A stretch of DNA of 37,763 nt from Limisphaerales bacterium (lineage in GTDB: Bacteria; Verrucomicrobiota; Verrucomicrobiia; Limisphaerales; UBA11358). The DNA lies in contig PLAY01000074.1 of NCBI GenBank assembly GCA_003134375.1, forward strand, positions 1 to 37,763. Reading direction: 5' to 3'. The position numbers were made by a program, and so were the translations under genes. The notes beneath the pieces were generated by a model. The model saw only the letters and a program-made list of their open reading frames with translations, was not told where the DNA came from and made no database searches. Every line of letters starts with the position of its first letter. The first letter of the stretch is position 1. Of the stretch, positions 29,600 to 37,639 are shown piece by piece.

Positions 29600-29671
29600 A
29601 ACGGCGCGCGCAACCTGACGCGTTTCGAACAAGTGCTGGAATTTTTACTGCGCCATTTTGCGTGTCTCACC
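29600..29671 (+). pseudogene. Second copy of the M24 peptidase C-terminus
   Basis: This segment translates in frame as NGARNLTRFEQVLEFLLRHF and then CLT and a stop. That is the same tail as the M24 peptidase (NGARNLTRFEKVLEI), with mostly synonymous changes (cgg/cgt, ttt/ttc) and two amino-acid differences. It has no start and is not joined to the gene. It looks like the displaced original 3' end, or a partial duplicate, separated from the gene by the REP pair. Confidence 0.7.
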
Positions 29672-29801
29672 TGAGCCGTCCTGGCACAAAAAAATTCTTT
29701 CAACCAATCCAAAGGCTTGTAAATTCAAGGAAATTGATTTGGCATGCGACCAGCTTGTTGAATGAAAACAGCAGACGCGTTGTCAATTAATTGATTGATT
29801 T

Positions 29802-30494
29802 ATGTTTAATTTGTTCGATCCAGTATATTGGTTGTTTGTGATTCCCGGATTGCTCCTCGGCATCTGGGCGCAAATCAAGTTGTCCCACGCTTACGGCAAA
29901 TACAGCCAGGTGGCAGTCGAGTCCGGCATGTCCGGCGCAGAAGTCGCGCGCGAAATTCTAGACCGCGCCGGTCTCACCAATGTGCCGGTGGAGGAAATCC
30001 CCGGCCGCCTGAGCGACCATTACGACCCGACCAAACGCGCGCTGTTTTTGTCATCGGACAATTTCAATGGCCGGACAGTGGCCGCCGTCGGCGTCGCCGC
30101 GCACGAATCCGGACACGCGCTCCAGCATCAGGCGGCCTACGGATTGTTTAACTTTCGAATGGCAATTGTGCCGATCACGCAGTTCGCGAACACTGCTTAC
30201 GTGGGCATTTTCCTTATTGGCATGTTTATGGGCCTGTTAAAAATTGTTCTTCCGATTATCATTGCCACTTTTGCAGTGATAACGCTGTTTCATCTCGTCA
30301 CGTTGCCGGTGGAATACGACGCCAGCCGCCGGGCCAAGGAACAATTGTTCCGGCTGGGCCTCGTACATGAGGACGAACGCGCGGGCGTCAGCAAGGTTTT
30401 GGACGCGGCGGCGCTGACTTACGTGGCAGCATTGGTCAGCAGCATGTTGACGTTGCTGTATTACATCACCCTCGCGCGCAACAGCCGGCGTTAG
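29802..30494 (+). CDS. YugP-type neutral zinc metallopeptidase
   Basis: The 230-residue membrane protein has the zinc-protease motif HESGHALQH (H101, E102, H105), preceded by an N-terminal helix and followed by two or three more transmembrane helices. This is the layout of the YugP/Zn_peptidase_2 family. LPVEYDASRRA, after the third helix, carries the likely third zinc ligand region (Glu). Its substrate is unknown. It stands alone, preceded by a 130-bp AT-rich stretch. Confidence 0.88.
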   Translation: MFNLFDPVYWLFVIPGLLLGIWAQIKLSHAYGKYSQVAVESGMSGAEVAREILDRAGLTNVPVEEIPGRLSDHYDPTKRALFLSSDNFNGRTVAAVGVAAHESGHALQHQAAYGLFNFRMAIVPITQFANTAYVGIFLIGMFMGLLKIVLPIIIATFAVITLFHLVTLPVEYDASRRAKEQLFRLGLVHEDERAGVSKVLDAAALTYVAALVSSMLTLLYYITLARNSRR

Positions 30495-30825
30495 CCTTTG
30501 TTGGAGTCCAGTCCCGCTGTGGCCGAACTCTTCAGGTGCAGCGACGTATCATGGGCGCAAGGATGACATCCGCCCTCATCCCGGCCCTCTCCCCCAGGAG
30601 AGGGAGAATCGTTCGCCGCTCCTTTGAAAATTTAAACGACGGGATTGGCCGGACATTCATCCGCAAACCCGGAAACGAGCGAAAGCCATTTCCTCTCCTG
30701 GGGGAGAGGATAAAAGGTGAGGGCGGGCGTAAACACTCGTTCCACTGAAAAACGCCGAGAAAGCGAATTTCAATTGTTAATTTTCTTGCCGGCGGGCATT
30801 TAGGTCGTAACGTTTCCTCCGTTTT
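30495..30825. other. 331-bp gap upstream of rpoD holding a CT-rich inverted element
   Basis: I see no gene. The gap is largely occupied by the element at 30572-30725. The last 100 bp before rpoD are AT-rich and could hold its promoter, but I cannot point to a clear -35/-10 pair. Confidence 0.5.
30572..30725. repeat. Inverted pair of CT-rich hairpins (MITE/BIME-like)
   Basis: The left hairpin is CCCTCTCC/GGAGAGGG (30585-30592 and 30597-30604) with loop CCCA, preceded by CCCTCATCCCGG. The right hairpin is TCCTCTCC/GGAGAGGA (30691-30698 and 30703-30710), followed by AAAAGGTGAGGG. The two halves are inverted copies around about 85 bp. A related single hairpin lies at 14432-14473. Confidence 0.75.
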
Positions 30826-31848
30826 ATGGCAGCCAAGAGGCAAAAACGCAAAGCAGCCAAAGCCAAACGGCGCGCAACCCGACCCCTGGTTGCCGTGCGC
30901 CGCGCAAAAGTTTCCGCGCGCGCGCGCGTTGCGCCTGCCGTTCCAGCGCACGCCCCGCCGAAACCGGCCGGTGAAAGTGACACCACGCAATTCATCCGGC
31001 GGGAAAGTTCGGCTTACGACGGCGACACGGCCATCAAACTTTACCTGCGCGAAATCGGGCAGGTGAAATTGCTCACGCCGCAGGAGGAAATCCATCTGGC
31101 CGCGCGCATTAAAAAGGGCGACAAAAAAGCGCGCGAGCTGATGATCAAGGCCAACCTCCGCCTGGTCGTAAAAATCGCGCGCGATTACGATGGCATCGGA
31201 CTGCCGCTGCTGGATTTGATCAGCGAAGGCAACATCGGCTTGATGAAGGCCGTCGAGCGGTTCGACCCCAAAAAAGGCGGCAAGCTTTCGACCTACGGTT
31301 CGTGGTGGATCAAACAGTCCATCAAACGCGCGCTCGCCAATCAATCCAAGACCATTCGCCTGCCGGTGCATCTGGTGGACAAGATTTCCAAGATGCGCCG
31401 CATTGGGATGCGTTTGCAGGAGGAGTTTGGCCGCGAACCGACCGACGAGGAACTGGCCGACGAACTCGACGTGACCGCCGCCCGCATCCGGCAGATGCGG
31501 CTGGCCGGCATCCGGCCCGCGTCGCTCGACGCGCCCATCGGCGACGACGAGTCGAATTATTTTTCCGACGTCGTCGAGGATGAAAACGCCACCTCGCCCT
31601 ACGAAAATTTGAAAGACAAAACCATCACCGGCATGTTGCAGGACATGGTCGGGCACCTCGATGCGCGCGAAGCGACAATTTTGCGCTTCCGCTTCGGCCT
31701 CGACGGCGGCACGGAAAAAACCCTGGAGGAAGTCGGCAGGAAATTCGGCGTCACGCGCGAGCGCGTCCGCCAAATCCAGAATCTCGCGTTGAGAAAACTC
31801 CGCAAAATGATCGAAAAACTCGAAAGCTCCAAAAACAAAGGCAACTGA
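30826..31848 (+). CDS. rpoD: Primary-type sigma-70 factor
   Basis: The protein directs RNA polymerase to housekeeping promoters. After an unusual N-terminus it has region 1.2 (DTAIKLYLREIGQVKLLTPQEEIHLAARI), region 2 with the -10 recognition helices (NLRLVVKIARDYDGIGLPLLDLISEGNIGLMKAVERFDP and STYGSWWIKQSIKRALANQ), region 3, and region 4 with the -35 helix-turn-helix (GRKFGVTRERVRQIQNLALRKLRK). The 340-residue length means region 1.1 is missing or replaced. The first 45 residues are Lys/Arg/Ala-rich like a histone H1 tail (KRQKRKAAKAKRRATR). It could be RpoD or an RpoS-like group 2 factor. apt starts 3 bp after it. Confidence 0.9.
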   Translation: MAAKRQKRKAAKAKRRATRPLVAVRRAKVSARARVAPAVPAHAPPKPAGESDTTQFIRRESSAYDGDTAIKLYLREIGQVKLLTPQEEIHLAARIKKGDKKARELMIKANLRLVVKIARDYDGIGLPLLDLISEGNIGLMKAVERFDPKKGGKLSTYGSWWIKQSIKRALANQSKTIRLPVHLVDKISKMRRIGMRLQEEFGREPTDEELADELDVTAARIRQMRLAGIRPASLDAPIGDDESNYFSDVVEDENATSPYENLKDKTITGMLQDMVGHLDAREATILRFRFGLDGGTEKTLEEVGRKFGVTRERVRQIQNLALRKLRKMIEKLESSKNKGN

Positions 31849-31851
31849 CAC

Positions 31852-32388
31852 ATGTCCCAAACCACCGCCACGCCCCAGGAAATCGAACACGCCATCCGCA
31901 ACATCCCCGACTTTCCCAAGCCGGGCATCCAGTTCAAGGACATCACGCCCGTGCTGGCCGATGCCCGGTTGTTTTCCGGCGCGATTGATTTGCTCACGGA
32001 AAGATTCAAACCCGGTTCGGTGGACGCAGTGGTGGGAATAGATGCGCGGGGATTTATTTTTGCCGCCGCCGCCGCCGTGAAATTGCGCGCCGGGTTCGTC
32101 CCCGTCCGCAAAAAGGGCAAGCTGCCCCACCAGACCATCGAACAGGATTACGCGCTCGAATACGGCTCGGCGACCGTCGCCATGCACGTGGACGCGCTCA
32201 AGCCGGGGGCGCGCGTGGTGTTGATTGACGATTTGCTGGCGACCGGCGGCACTTCCGCCGCCGCCGCCGCGCTCGTGAAAAAACTTGGCGCCAATATCCT
32301 TGAAATCGGCTTTCTCATCGAACTGAAATTCCTGAACGGCCGCGAGAAATTGAAGGGCTGGCCGGTGCGCTCCATCATTGCTTATTGA
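31852..32388 (+). CDS. apt: Adenine phosphoribosyltransferase
   Basis: The enzyme makes AMP from adenine and PRPP in purine salvage. The 178-residue product has the standard length. It has the FPKPGIQFKDITPVL start of the family, the GIDARGFIFAAAAA segment, and the PRPP motif VVLIDDLLATGGTSAAAAALV. The gene follows rpoD by 3 bp on the same strand, so it is probably cotranscribed with the sigma factor. Confidence 0.96.
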   Translation: MSQTTATPQEIEHAIRNIPDFPKPGIQFKDITPVLADARLFSGAIDLLTERFKPGSVDAVVGIDARGFIFAAAAAVKLRAGFVPVRKKGKLPHQTIEQDYALEYGSATVAMHVDALKPGARVVLIDDLLATGGTSAAAAALVKKLGANILEIGFLIELKFLNGREKLKGWPVRSIIAY

Positions 32389-32482
32389 ACCGCGCGGTCG
32401 TGGAAACCTGCCCTGAAAGTTTTCGGGGCCGGCGTCTGTCGCAAATTCCCACCGCGAAACAAACGCAACTCGTAAAAATCGG

Positions 32483-32507
32483 CTGCTGCACCAGCAGTAC
32501 AATTTTT
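32483..32507 (+). terminator. Possible weak terminator after apt
   Basis: CTGCTG (32483-32488) and CAGCAG (32492-32497) form a 6-bp stem with loop CAC, followed after five bases by TTTTT. The stem is short and the T-run is displaced, so this is only a candidate. Confidence 0.3.
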
Positions 32508-32569
32508 GAAATAGCTATTACACCCATTGTACATTTTGTGTTTTTTGCGGTTTAGAGCATTTCCATAAT

Positions 32570-32839
32570 TCATACAGCGTAATGGGCGTGTAAAAAGAAG
32601 CCGTGGCAATCGGCGGTCGAGATGGCATTGAAGGCGGTTTTGGCGGCTTGGATCAGTTCGTCCTGGGCGCGTGGGGCAAGGCTGCGGAGGATTTGCTTGA
32701 TCTTGCTCCACCTGTTTTCGATGGGGTTGAAATCAGGCGAATAGGGCGGCAGATACAAGAGCCGGGCACCCGCCGCTTCGATGGCCTCGCGGACGCCCTG
32801 CACCTTGTGCGTGGCCAGATTGTCCATGATAACTACCTC
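32570..32839 (-). pseudogene. IS630-family transposase, C-terminal fragment
   Basis: About 89 codons are recognisable: VVIMDNLATHKVQGVREAI (with the second catalytic Asp), then ARLLYLPPYSPDFNPIENRWSKIKQ (with the final Glu of the DDE triad), then the C-terminal helices. The N-terminal DNA-binding part and the first Asp are absent. The sequence in front, although open, is not transposase. It is a dead IS fragment. The 12-mer TTTAGAGCATTT just outside its 3' end also occurs, inverted, at the left edge of the window. Confidence 0.85.
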
Positions 32840-33094
32840 AAAAAATCCTGCCTGTCGCGCCGGTTTACCGAATGCACATTTTTTAGCGACTGCCTGTTGC
32901 CTGTGAAACACTTGCTCCGTATCTCGTAACACCCTCCCAAGGGGCGGCTCCTTTTCCCTATCGGGGCCACTACCCGGCCTCCCTTTACCCATTTTTGGCA
33001 AAGACAGTGTAATTATTGGCTTGGATTTAAATATCTCTTGAATCAGCATCGTCTTCACAACACGTTGTGTGTCGGAATTATCCATGGAAATGAT
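32840..33094. other. Intergenic DNA between the IS630 remnant and adk
   Basis: No gene is recognised. The stretch is AT-richer than its neighbours from about 32990 on and must hold the adk promoter, although no clear -35/-10 pair stands out. It may also contain the breakpoint of the IS630 element. Confidence 0.4.
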
Positions 33095-33880
33095 ATGAGT
33101 GCGCAACAAATTCGAGTGGCTTGGATCCAGGGCGGCGCGGCCAAGTGTGAAATTCTCCCGCCGCTGCCATCGCGTGTTTTTCGTCTGGTGCTCCTCGGCG
33201 CGCCGGGCGTGGGCAAGGGAACCCAGGCCGAATTGCTCTGCGAACGGCTGGGCACCTGCCACCTTTCCACCGGCGACATTTTCCGCGCCGCCAAGGGCCT
33301 CGCCGAGGGCGAGCGCAGCCCGGCGCTGGAAGCCGCGCTCAGCTACATGAAACGCGGCAACCTGGTCCCCGACCAGACCGTGCTCGATCTCGTCCACGAA
33401 CGCACCAGTTGCCTCCGCTGCCGCAGCGGGTTTCTACTCGACGGATTTCCGCGCACGGTTGCGCAGGCGGAGGCTTTCGCCAAAATCATGGCGCAGGAGC
33501 AAATTCCGCTCGACGCCGTGTTGAATTACGATTTGCCCATCGAAAAAGTTGTCGCGCGCCTGAGTGGCCGGCGCACCTGCCCGAAATGCAAGGCCGTTTT
33601 CCACGTGACCGGGCGTCCGCCGCGCGTCGAGGGGATTTGCGATCATTGCGGGACAAAACTTCAGCAGCGCGAGGACGACCGGCCTGAAGCCGTCCGCGTG
33701 CGCATGGAGGTTTACGAAAAAAGCACCAAACCGCTGGCCGACTTCTACCGGCAACGCGGCTTGCTGGTGACCATCGAGGCCGAGGGCACGCCGGAGGAAA
33801 TTTACCAGCGCACCCTCACCGCGCTGGGGTCCGCCGGGGGCGGCAGGCAGCGCCATCCGTCGCGGACCAACGCGGATTGA
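33095..33880 (+). CDS. adk: Adenylate kinase (zinc-binding LID type)
   Basis: The enzyme interconverts ATP + AMP and 2 ADP. The P-loop GAPGVGKGTQAELL, the AMP-binding STGDIFRA, and GFLLDGFPRTVAQAEAF are all present. The LID domain has a four-cysteine zinc site (CPKCKAVFHV ... CDHCGTKLQ), as in Gram-positive and many other bacterial kinases. Two extra cysteines (SCLRC) lie before GFLLDGFPRT. The N-terminus has about 27 residues before the fold begins (RLVLLGAPG). The ATG at 33095 follows GGAAATGAT; the frame is open further to 33038, but those residues look non-coding. It stands downstream of the IS630 fragment. Confidence 0.93.
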   Translation: MSAQQIRVAWIQGGAAKCEILPPLPSRVFRLVLLGAPGVGKGTQAELLCERLGTCHLSTGDIFRAAKGLAEGERSPALEAALSYMKRGNLVPDQTVLDLVHERTSCLRCRSGFLLDGFPRTVAQAEAFAKIMAQEQIPLDAVLNYDLPIEKVVARLSGRRTCPKCKAVFHVTGRPPRVEGICDHCGTKLQQREDDRPEAVRVRMEVYEKSTKPLADFYRQRGLLVTIEAEGTPEEIYQRTLTALGSAGGGRQRHPSRTNAD

Positions 33881-33975
33881 CGCTGTATCTGGAGCGCGGC
33901 TGTCTCCGCCGCAGCACGTTCGACAACCCCAAGACCCATGAAATTTCGTGCGCTCATTTGGCAATCCTGGCTGCT

Positions 33976-34038
33976 GCGGGTGGGACACCCGCGCTCCGTT
34001 CCATTTGGGCGACACGCCCTCAAATCGCGCCCGATGGA
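33976..34038. repeat. REP-like hairpins between adk and the TPR/FG-GAP gene
   Basis: Stem GCGGGTG/CACCCGC (33976-33982 and 33986-33992) with loop GGA is followed by GGGCG/CGCCC (34007-34011 and 34015-34019) with loop ACA. The second hairpin is nested between GTTCCAT and ATGGAAC. The 272-bp gap holds no gene that I can see. Confidence 0.6.
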
Positions 34039-34152
34039 ACCCACCCTGTAATTTGCGCTTTCCCTTCGTTCCATTTCGCGGTTAAGTAGGCGCAAATCAC
34101 TCACCACGGTAAGACAGCCATGAACTGTGGGAGCGATGAACCTGTTCGCCCT

Positions 34153-37100
34153 ATGTCAAAGCGTTTGATTTGGATTATCCTCGGACTCGGCCTGGTGGTG
34201 CTGGCCATCCTCCTGTTGCGGCCAACCGGGCGTAGCGGTGGGTTCACGCGCTTGATGACGCGCGGCAACGGTTATCTGGAAAAAGGCGACGCCACCAACG
34301 CCATCGCCGCCTACCTGCAGGTGATAAAACTGGCGCCGGAAAATCTGGACGCGCGATTGAATCTGGCCAACGCCTGCCTGCTCGCCGGGGACTGCACGAA
34401 CGTGATCGAACAATGCCGGCAGGCCCTCAACCTTGACCACAACAGCGCGGCGGCCTACTACCTGATGGGTTGCGCTCATTTGCGCTTGAACCAGCCCGAG
34501 CAGGCCGTCCAGGCCCTCCAGCAATCCGAGCAAATTGACAACGTCGTGACCGCCGTGCATTTCCAGCTCGGCCTGGCGCAAACGAGACTGGGCCATCTCG
34601 ACGAAGCCATCAGCGAATTTGAAAACATCGTGCGCTTCGAGCCGGAGCATCCGTCCGTTCACTACCAGCTCAGCCAGCTTTACCAGCGCACCGGCCGCGC
34701 GGAGGATGCCGCGCGGGAAATGCAGAAGCACCAGGAAATCCTGGCCAAAAATCCCGGCGGCTTGAGCAGTCCGGCCACCTTCGAGCGCTGCAAATACACG
34801 CAACCACAAATGGCATTCGTCCTGGAACAACCCGAACGCCGCGGCGTGCCGGTGCATTTCACGGATGCCACCGCCACTGCGTTCAGCCAGCCGTCAACTT
34901 ATCACGGGCCGATGGCGGTGCTGGATTGCAACCACGATGGACGCAACAGCCTCTTTGTGATGGAAGGCGAAAAAGGCTTTCGTGTCCTGGGCAACCAAAG
35001 CGGACGGTTCGAACCGCTCGGCGAACTCCTGCCTGCCAAACCCGGCGTGACCTATCGCCGCTGCCTGGTGGGCGATATGAACAACGACCGGTTTGAGGAT
35101 GTGATTGTGCTCGGCGACCAGGCGTCGCACGCCTTCAAATTCGCCGCCAACGGCCAGGCCCGCGATTTCACGGCGTTCACCGGACTGGAGAACCTGAAGG
35201 CGCGCGACGGCCTGCTGGCCGACCTTGATTTTACGGGCAAACTCGATCTGCTGGCGGTCCTGCCGGACGGCAGCGGTCTGCGCGTTTATCAGAATCTCGG
35301 AAATTTTTACCTGCAGGACAACACCGCCAATTCGGGTTTGCCCGCGGCGTTTGCGGGCGCTGAACACGTGGCTGTGGAAGACTGGAACAACGTGGACGTG
35401 CCGGGCGTGTTTGTCACCCGCGACGGCAAGCCGCCCATTTTCTTCCCCAAACAACGCGCGGGCGCTTTTGTTGAAACCAATTCGCCGGTGGATTGGCCGG
35501 TGGGAAGCGTCATCGCCACCGGTGATTTGAACAACGATCTGCGCGCCGATCTCGTCGTGGCCGGTGAACGCGACCTCACCATCATTTTTGGCGGAATGCC
35601 GGAACGTTTGACCCTGCCGTTGCGCGGACTGCAGGTGAAGGGAATTTTGCTCGTGGATTATGACAACGACGGCTGGCTGGATGTGATCGCTTACGGCAAC
35701 GGCGTGCGGGTCTGGCGCAACCTGGGCAAGGCCGGGTTCGCCGATGTCACCGCCGATCTCGGCCTGGATAAAATTGGCCCGGTGGATGCGCTGGTGGCGG
35801 CTGATTTTGACGGCGATGGCGACACGGACCTGATCGCCAGCACGCCCAACGGCCTGCGGTTTTTGCGAAACGACGGCGGCAACGCGAACCGGCAACTGAA
35901 GCTGCGGCTGGCGGGCAATCGCTCCAATGCCAGCGCGCTCGGCGTGCGCGTCGAACTGGCGTCCGGCAACTGGCGGACCATCCGCACGCTGCAGGAATTT
36001 CCCCTGGAGATCGGCGTCGGCAGGCATGACAAGCTCGACACGCTTAAAACGCGCTGGTTTGACCTCTCCAGCACATTGGTGGACCTGGCGGTCCAAACCA
36101 ATCAATTGACGCTCGACGAATTGACCCTGCCCAGCGGCTCCTGCCCGTATCTTTATGCCTGGGACGGCCAGCGGTTCAAATTTGTTACCGACATCCTCGG
36201 CGCGTCGCCGCTCGGCCTGCCGGTCAGCAAAACCCGCTACGTCGAATCCGATCCGGAGGAATTCCTGGCGCTGGGCGGCGAACAGCAATTTCCGCCGAAG
36301 GACGGCGCGTATGAAGTCAGAATCACCGAGGAGCTCCGCGAAGTGCTTTATCTCGACGAGGCCAAGCTGGTGGTGGTGGACCATCCGGCCGGAACGCTGG
36401 TTTGTCCGACGGGCAAAATGCTTCCGGGCAAACCCTTCCCGCCGCACGAACTCTGGACCCTACGTCCGGTGGCCGCGCTCAAGCAGGCCACCCGCAGCGA
36501 CGGGCTGGACGTGACCGAGGCGCTGGCGAAGACGGATGGCCGGATGGTTTCACCCGTGCGCTTGCGCGAGCCGCAATTGCGCGGACTGGCCGAACCGTTC
36601 TCGGTGACGATGGATTTCGGCGAACTGCCCGCCGACCGTCCGCTCGTCCTCGTTTTAAACGGCTGGCTGCGTTTCGGCGGCGGCATGGCGAACGTGGCGG
36701 CGTCGCTCGACCCGAATCTGCCGTTTCCGTTTCCGACGCTCGAAGCCGAATTGCCGGATGGTTCGTGGAAAAAAGTTGATGTTGACGTCGGCACGCCGGC
36801 GGGCAAAACCAAGACCATACTTGTTGACCTGGAGAAAAAACTGCCGCCGGGCGCGCGCCGTCTCCGGCTGACGACGGCGTTTGAACTCTACTGGGATTCC
36901 GCCTCCCTCTGCGAGAAGGTTGCGGCGGATCAGAATCATCAGACCGCTTTGGTTCCCGAGCACAGTGATTTGCACTGGCGGGGATTCAGCGAGTTTGCTC
37001 CCCTGCCCGCCTCGCTGCCGCTCACACCGGAATACGACCGGCTCCGATCCGAACCGCCCTGGCGGCGCACACCATCCGGCTGGTGCACCCGGTATGGCGC

Positions 37101-37428
37101 GGTGGACGAACTGGTTCAAAAAAGCGACGACGCACTCGTGCTGCTGAACGGCGGCGATGAACTCGCCCTGTCCTTCCAGTCGGAACAACTGCCGGCCAAA
37201 CCCGCGGGTTTCGTCCGCGACTTCTTCCTGTATGCCGTCGGCTGGGACAAGGACGCGGATTTTCACGTTGGCCAGGGCTGGCGGGTTGAGCCGCTGCCGT
37301 TTCATGGCATGGACGATCAGGCCTACGACCACCAGCAACGTCCGGCCGGACTCAACAACGACTGGCTGGCAAAATACAACACGCGCTGGGTCGGCCCGAT
37401 GGTCCTGAGCAAGAACCAGAAACCGTAG
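34153..37428 (+). CDS. Large exported TPR + FG-GAP/VCBS repeat protein
   Basis: From Met at 34153 the product has 1091 residues. A signal anchor (LIWIILGLGLVVLAILLL) is followed by about five TPR units (for example NAIAAYLQVIKLAPENLDARLNLANACLLAG). A long beta-propeller-like region then has FG-GAP/VCBS repeats, each with a calcium-loop-like DxDxDG pattern (LDCNHDGRN, VDYDNDGWLDV, ADFDGDGDTDLIAS). The C-terminal third (PYLYAWDGQRFKFVTDILGASPLGL onward) is a separate domain often paired with such propellers. Proteins of this CRTAC1/UnbV-like build are exported and probably act in binding or adhesion. The frame opens at 34120, but the signal anchor starts right after 34153. Confidence 0.8.
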   Translation: MSKRLIWIILGLGLVVLAILLLRPTGRSGGFTRLMTRGNGYLEKGDATNAIAAYLQVIKLAPENLDARLNLANACLLAGDCTNVIEQCRQALNLDHNSAAAYYLMGCAHLRLNQPEQAVQALQQSEQIDNVVTAVHFQLGLAQTRLGHLDEAISEFENIVRFEPEHPSVHYQLSQLYQRTGRAEDAAREMQKHQEILAKNPGGLSSPATFERCKYTQPQMAFVLEQPERRGVPVHFTDATATAFSQPSTYHGPMAVLDCNHDGRNSLFVMEGEKGFRVLGNQSGRFEPLGELLPAKPGVTYRRCLVGDMNNDRFEDVIVLGDQASHAFKFAANGQARDFTAFTGLENLKARDGLLADLDFTGKLDLLAVLPDGSGLRVYQNLGNFYLQDNTANSGLPAAFAGAEHVAVEDWNNVDVPGVFVTRDGKPPIFFPKQRAGAFVETNSPVDWPVGSVIATGDLNNDLRADLVVAGERDLTIIFGGMPERLTLPLRGLQVKGILLVDYDNDGWLDVIAYGNGVRVWRNLGKAGFADVTADLGLDKIGPVDALVAADFDGDGDTDLIASTPNGLRFLRNDGGNANRQLKLRLAGNRSNASALGVRVELASGNWRTIRTLQEFPLEIGVGRHDKLDTLKTRWFDLSSTLVDLAVQTNQLTLDELTLPSGSCPYLYAWDGQRFKFVTDILGASPLGLPVSKTRYVESDPEEFLALGGEQQFPPKDGAYEVRITEELREVLYLDEAKLVVVDHPAGTLVCPTGKMLPGKPFPPHELWTLRPVAALKQATRSDGLDVTEALAKTDGRMVSPVRLREPQLRGLAEPFSVTMDFGELPADRPLVLVLNGWLRFGGGMANVAASLDPNLPFPFPTLEAELPDGSWKKVDVDVGTPAGKTKTILVDLEKKLPPGARRLRLTTAFELYWDSASLCEKVAADQNHQTALVPEHSDLHWRGFSEFAPLPASLPLTPEYDRLRSEPPWRRTPSGWCTRYGAVDELVQKSDDALVLLNGGDELALSFQSEQLPAKPAGFVRDFFLYAVGWDKDADFHVGQGWRVEPLPFHGMDDQAYDHQQRPAGLNNDWLAKYNTRWVGPMVLSKNQKP

Positions 37429-37442
37429 CCCGGTGAGAACAG

Positions 37443-37472
37443 TTGAAAGTTGAGGGTTGAGAGTTGAGCGCC
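37443..37472. repeat. Heptamer array (gttgaaa/gttgagg type)
   Basis: Four tandem 7-mers ending in ttga (agttga, aagttga, gggttga, gagttga) lie 15 bp behind the TPR/FG-GAP gene. They match the array inside the TMTC-like gene at 25386. No facing arm is visible before the window ends. Confidence 0.75.
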
Positions 37473-37558
37473 TGCCGCGTGAGGCAGAAGGCCTTTTACA
37501 CGGCGTGGTTTTCATTTGCAAATGTCCCTGTCCGTTCTACGATGCGCGGGGAATCTTT

Positions 37559-37639
37559 ATGGCGACAGAAAAAACTCAGAAGCAGTCATCCGGTGGCTCC
37601 GCTCTTGGTTTCGAGGCTTCGCTCTGGGCTACGGCATGA
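37559..37639 (+). pseudogene. N-terminal remnant of a type I restriction methylase (HsdM)
   Basis: The 26-codon frame reads MATEKTQKQSSGGSALGFEA then SLWATA and a stop. GSALGFEA-LW-A-A is the standard opening of many HsdM subunits, where it is normally followed by DKLRxNMxxxEYKHVVLGLIFLKYISD. A good GGGGAA ribosome site lies upstream. The rest of the roughly 500-residue protein is missing; the frame stops in an ATGA overlap with the next gene. The simplest view is a deletion joining codon 26 of hsdM to the start of a downstream gene of the same defence locus. Confidence 0.75.

Noticed and set aside
29739-29757. Possible sigma-54 promoter (GG, ten bases, GC) upstream of the YugP-type gene
   Set aside because: The GG/GC spacing is right, but the -12 element reads CAGC instead of TTGC, and no sigma-54 activator gene is in the window. 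Too weak to list.
30532-32502. Open frame of over 650 codons on the minus strand opposite rpoD and apt
   Set aside because: It is antisense to two well conserved genes and spans an intergenic repeat. The product resembles no known family, so it is a composition effect.
32840-33397. Upstream extension of the IS630 frame over the adk start
   Set aside because: The extra residues do not match any transposase and run antisense to adk. Only the last 89 codons are IS630-like.
34894-36447. Open frame of over 500 codons antisense to the TPR/FG-GAP gene
   Set aside because: The sense strand has clear TPR and calcium-loop repeats. The antisense product has no domain and no ribosome site.
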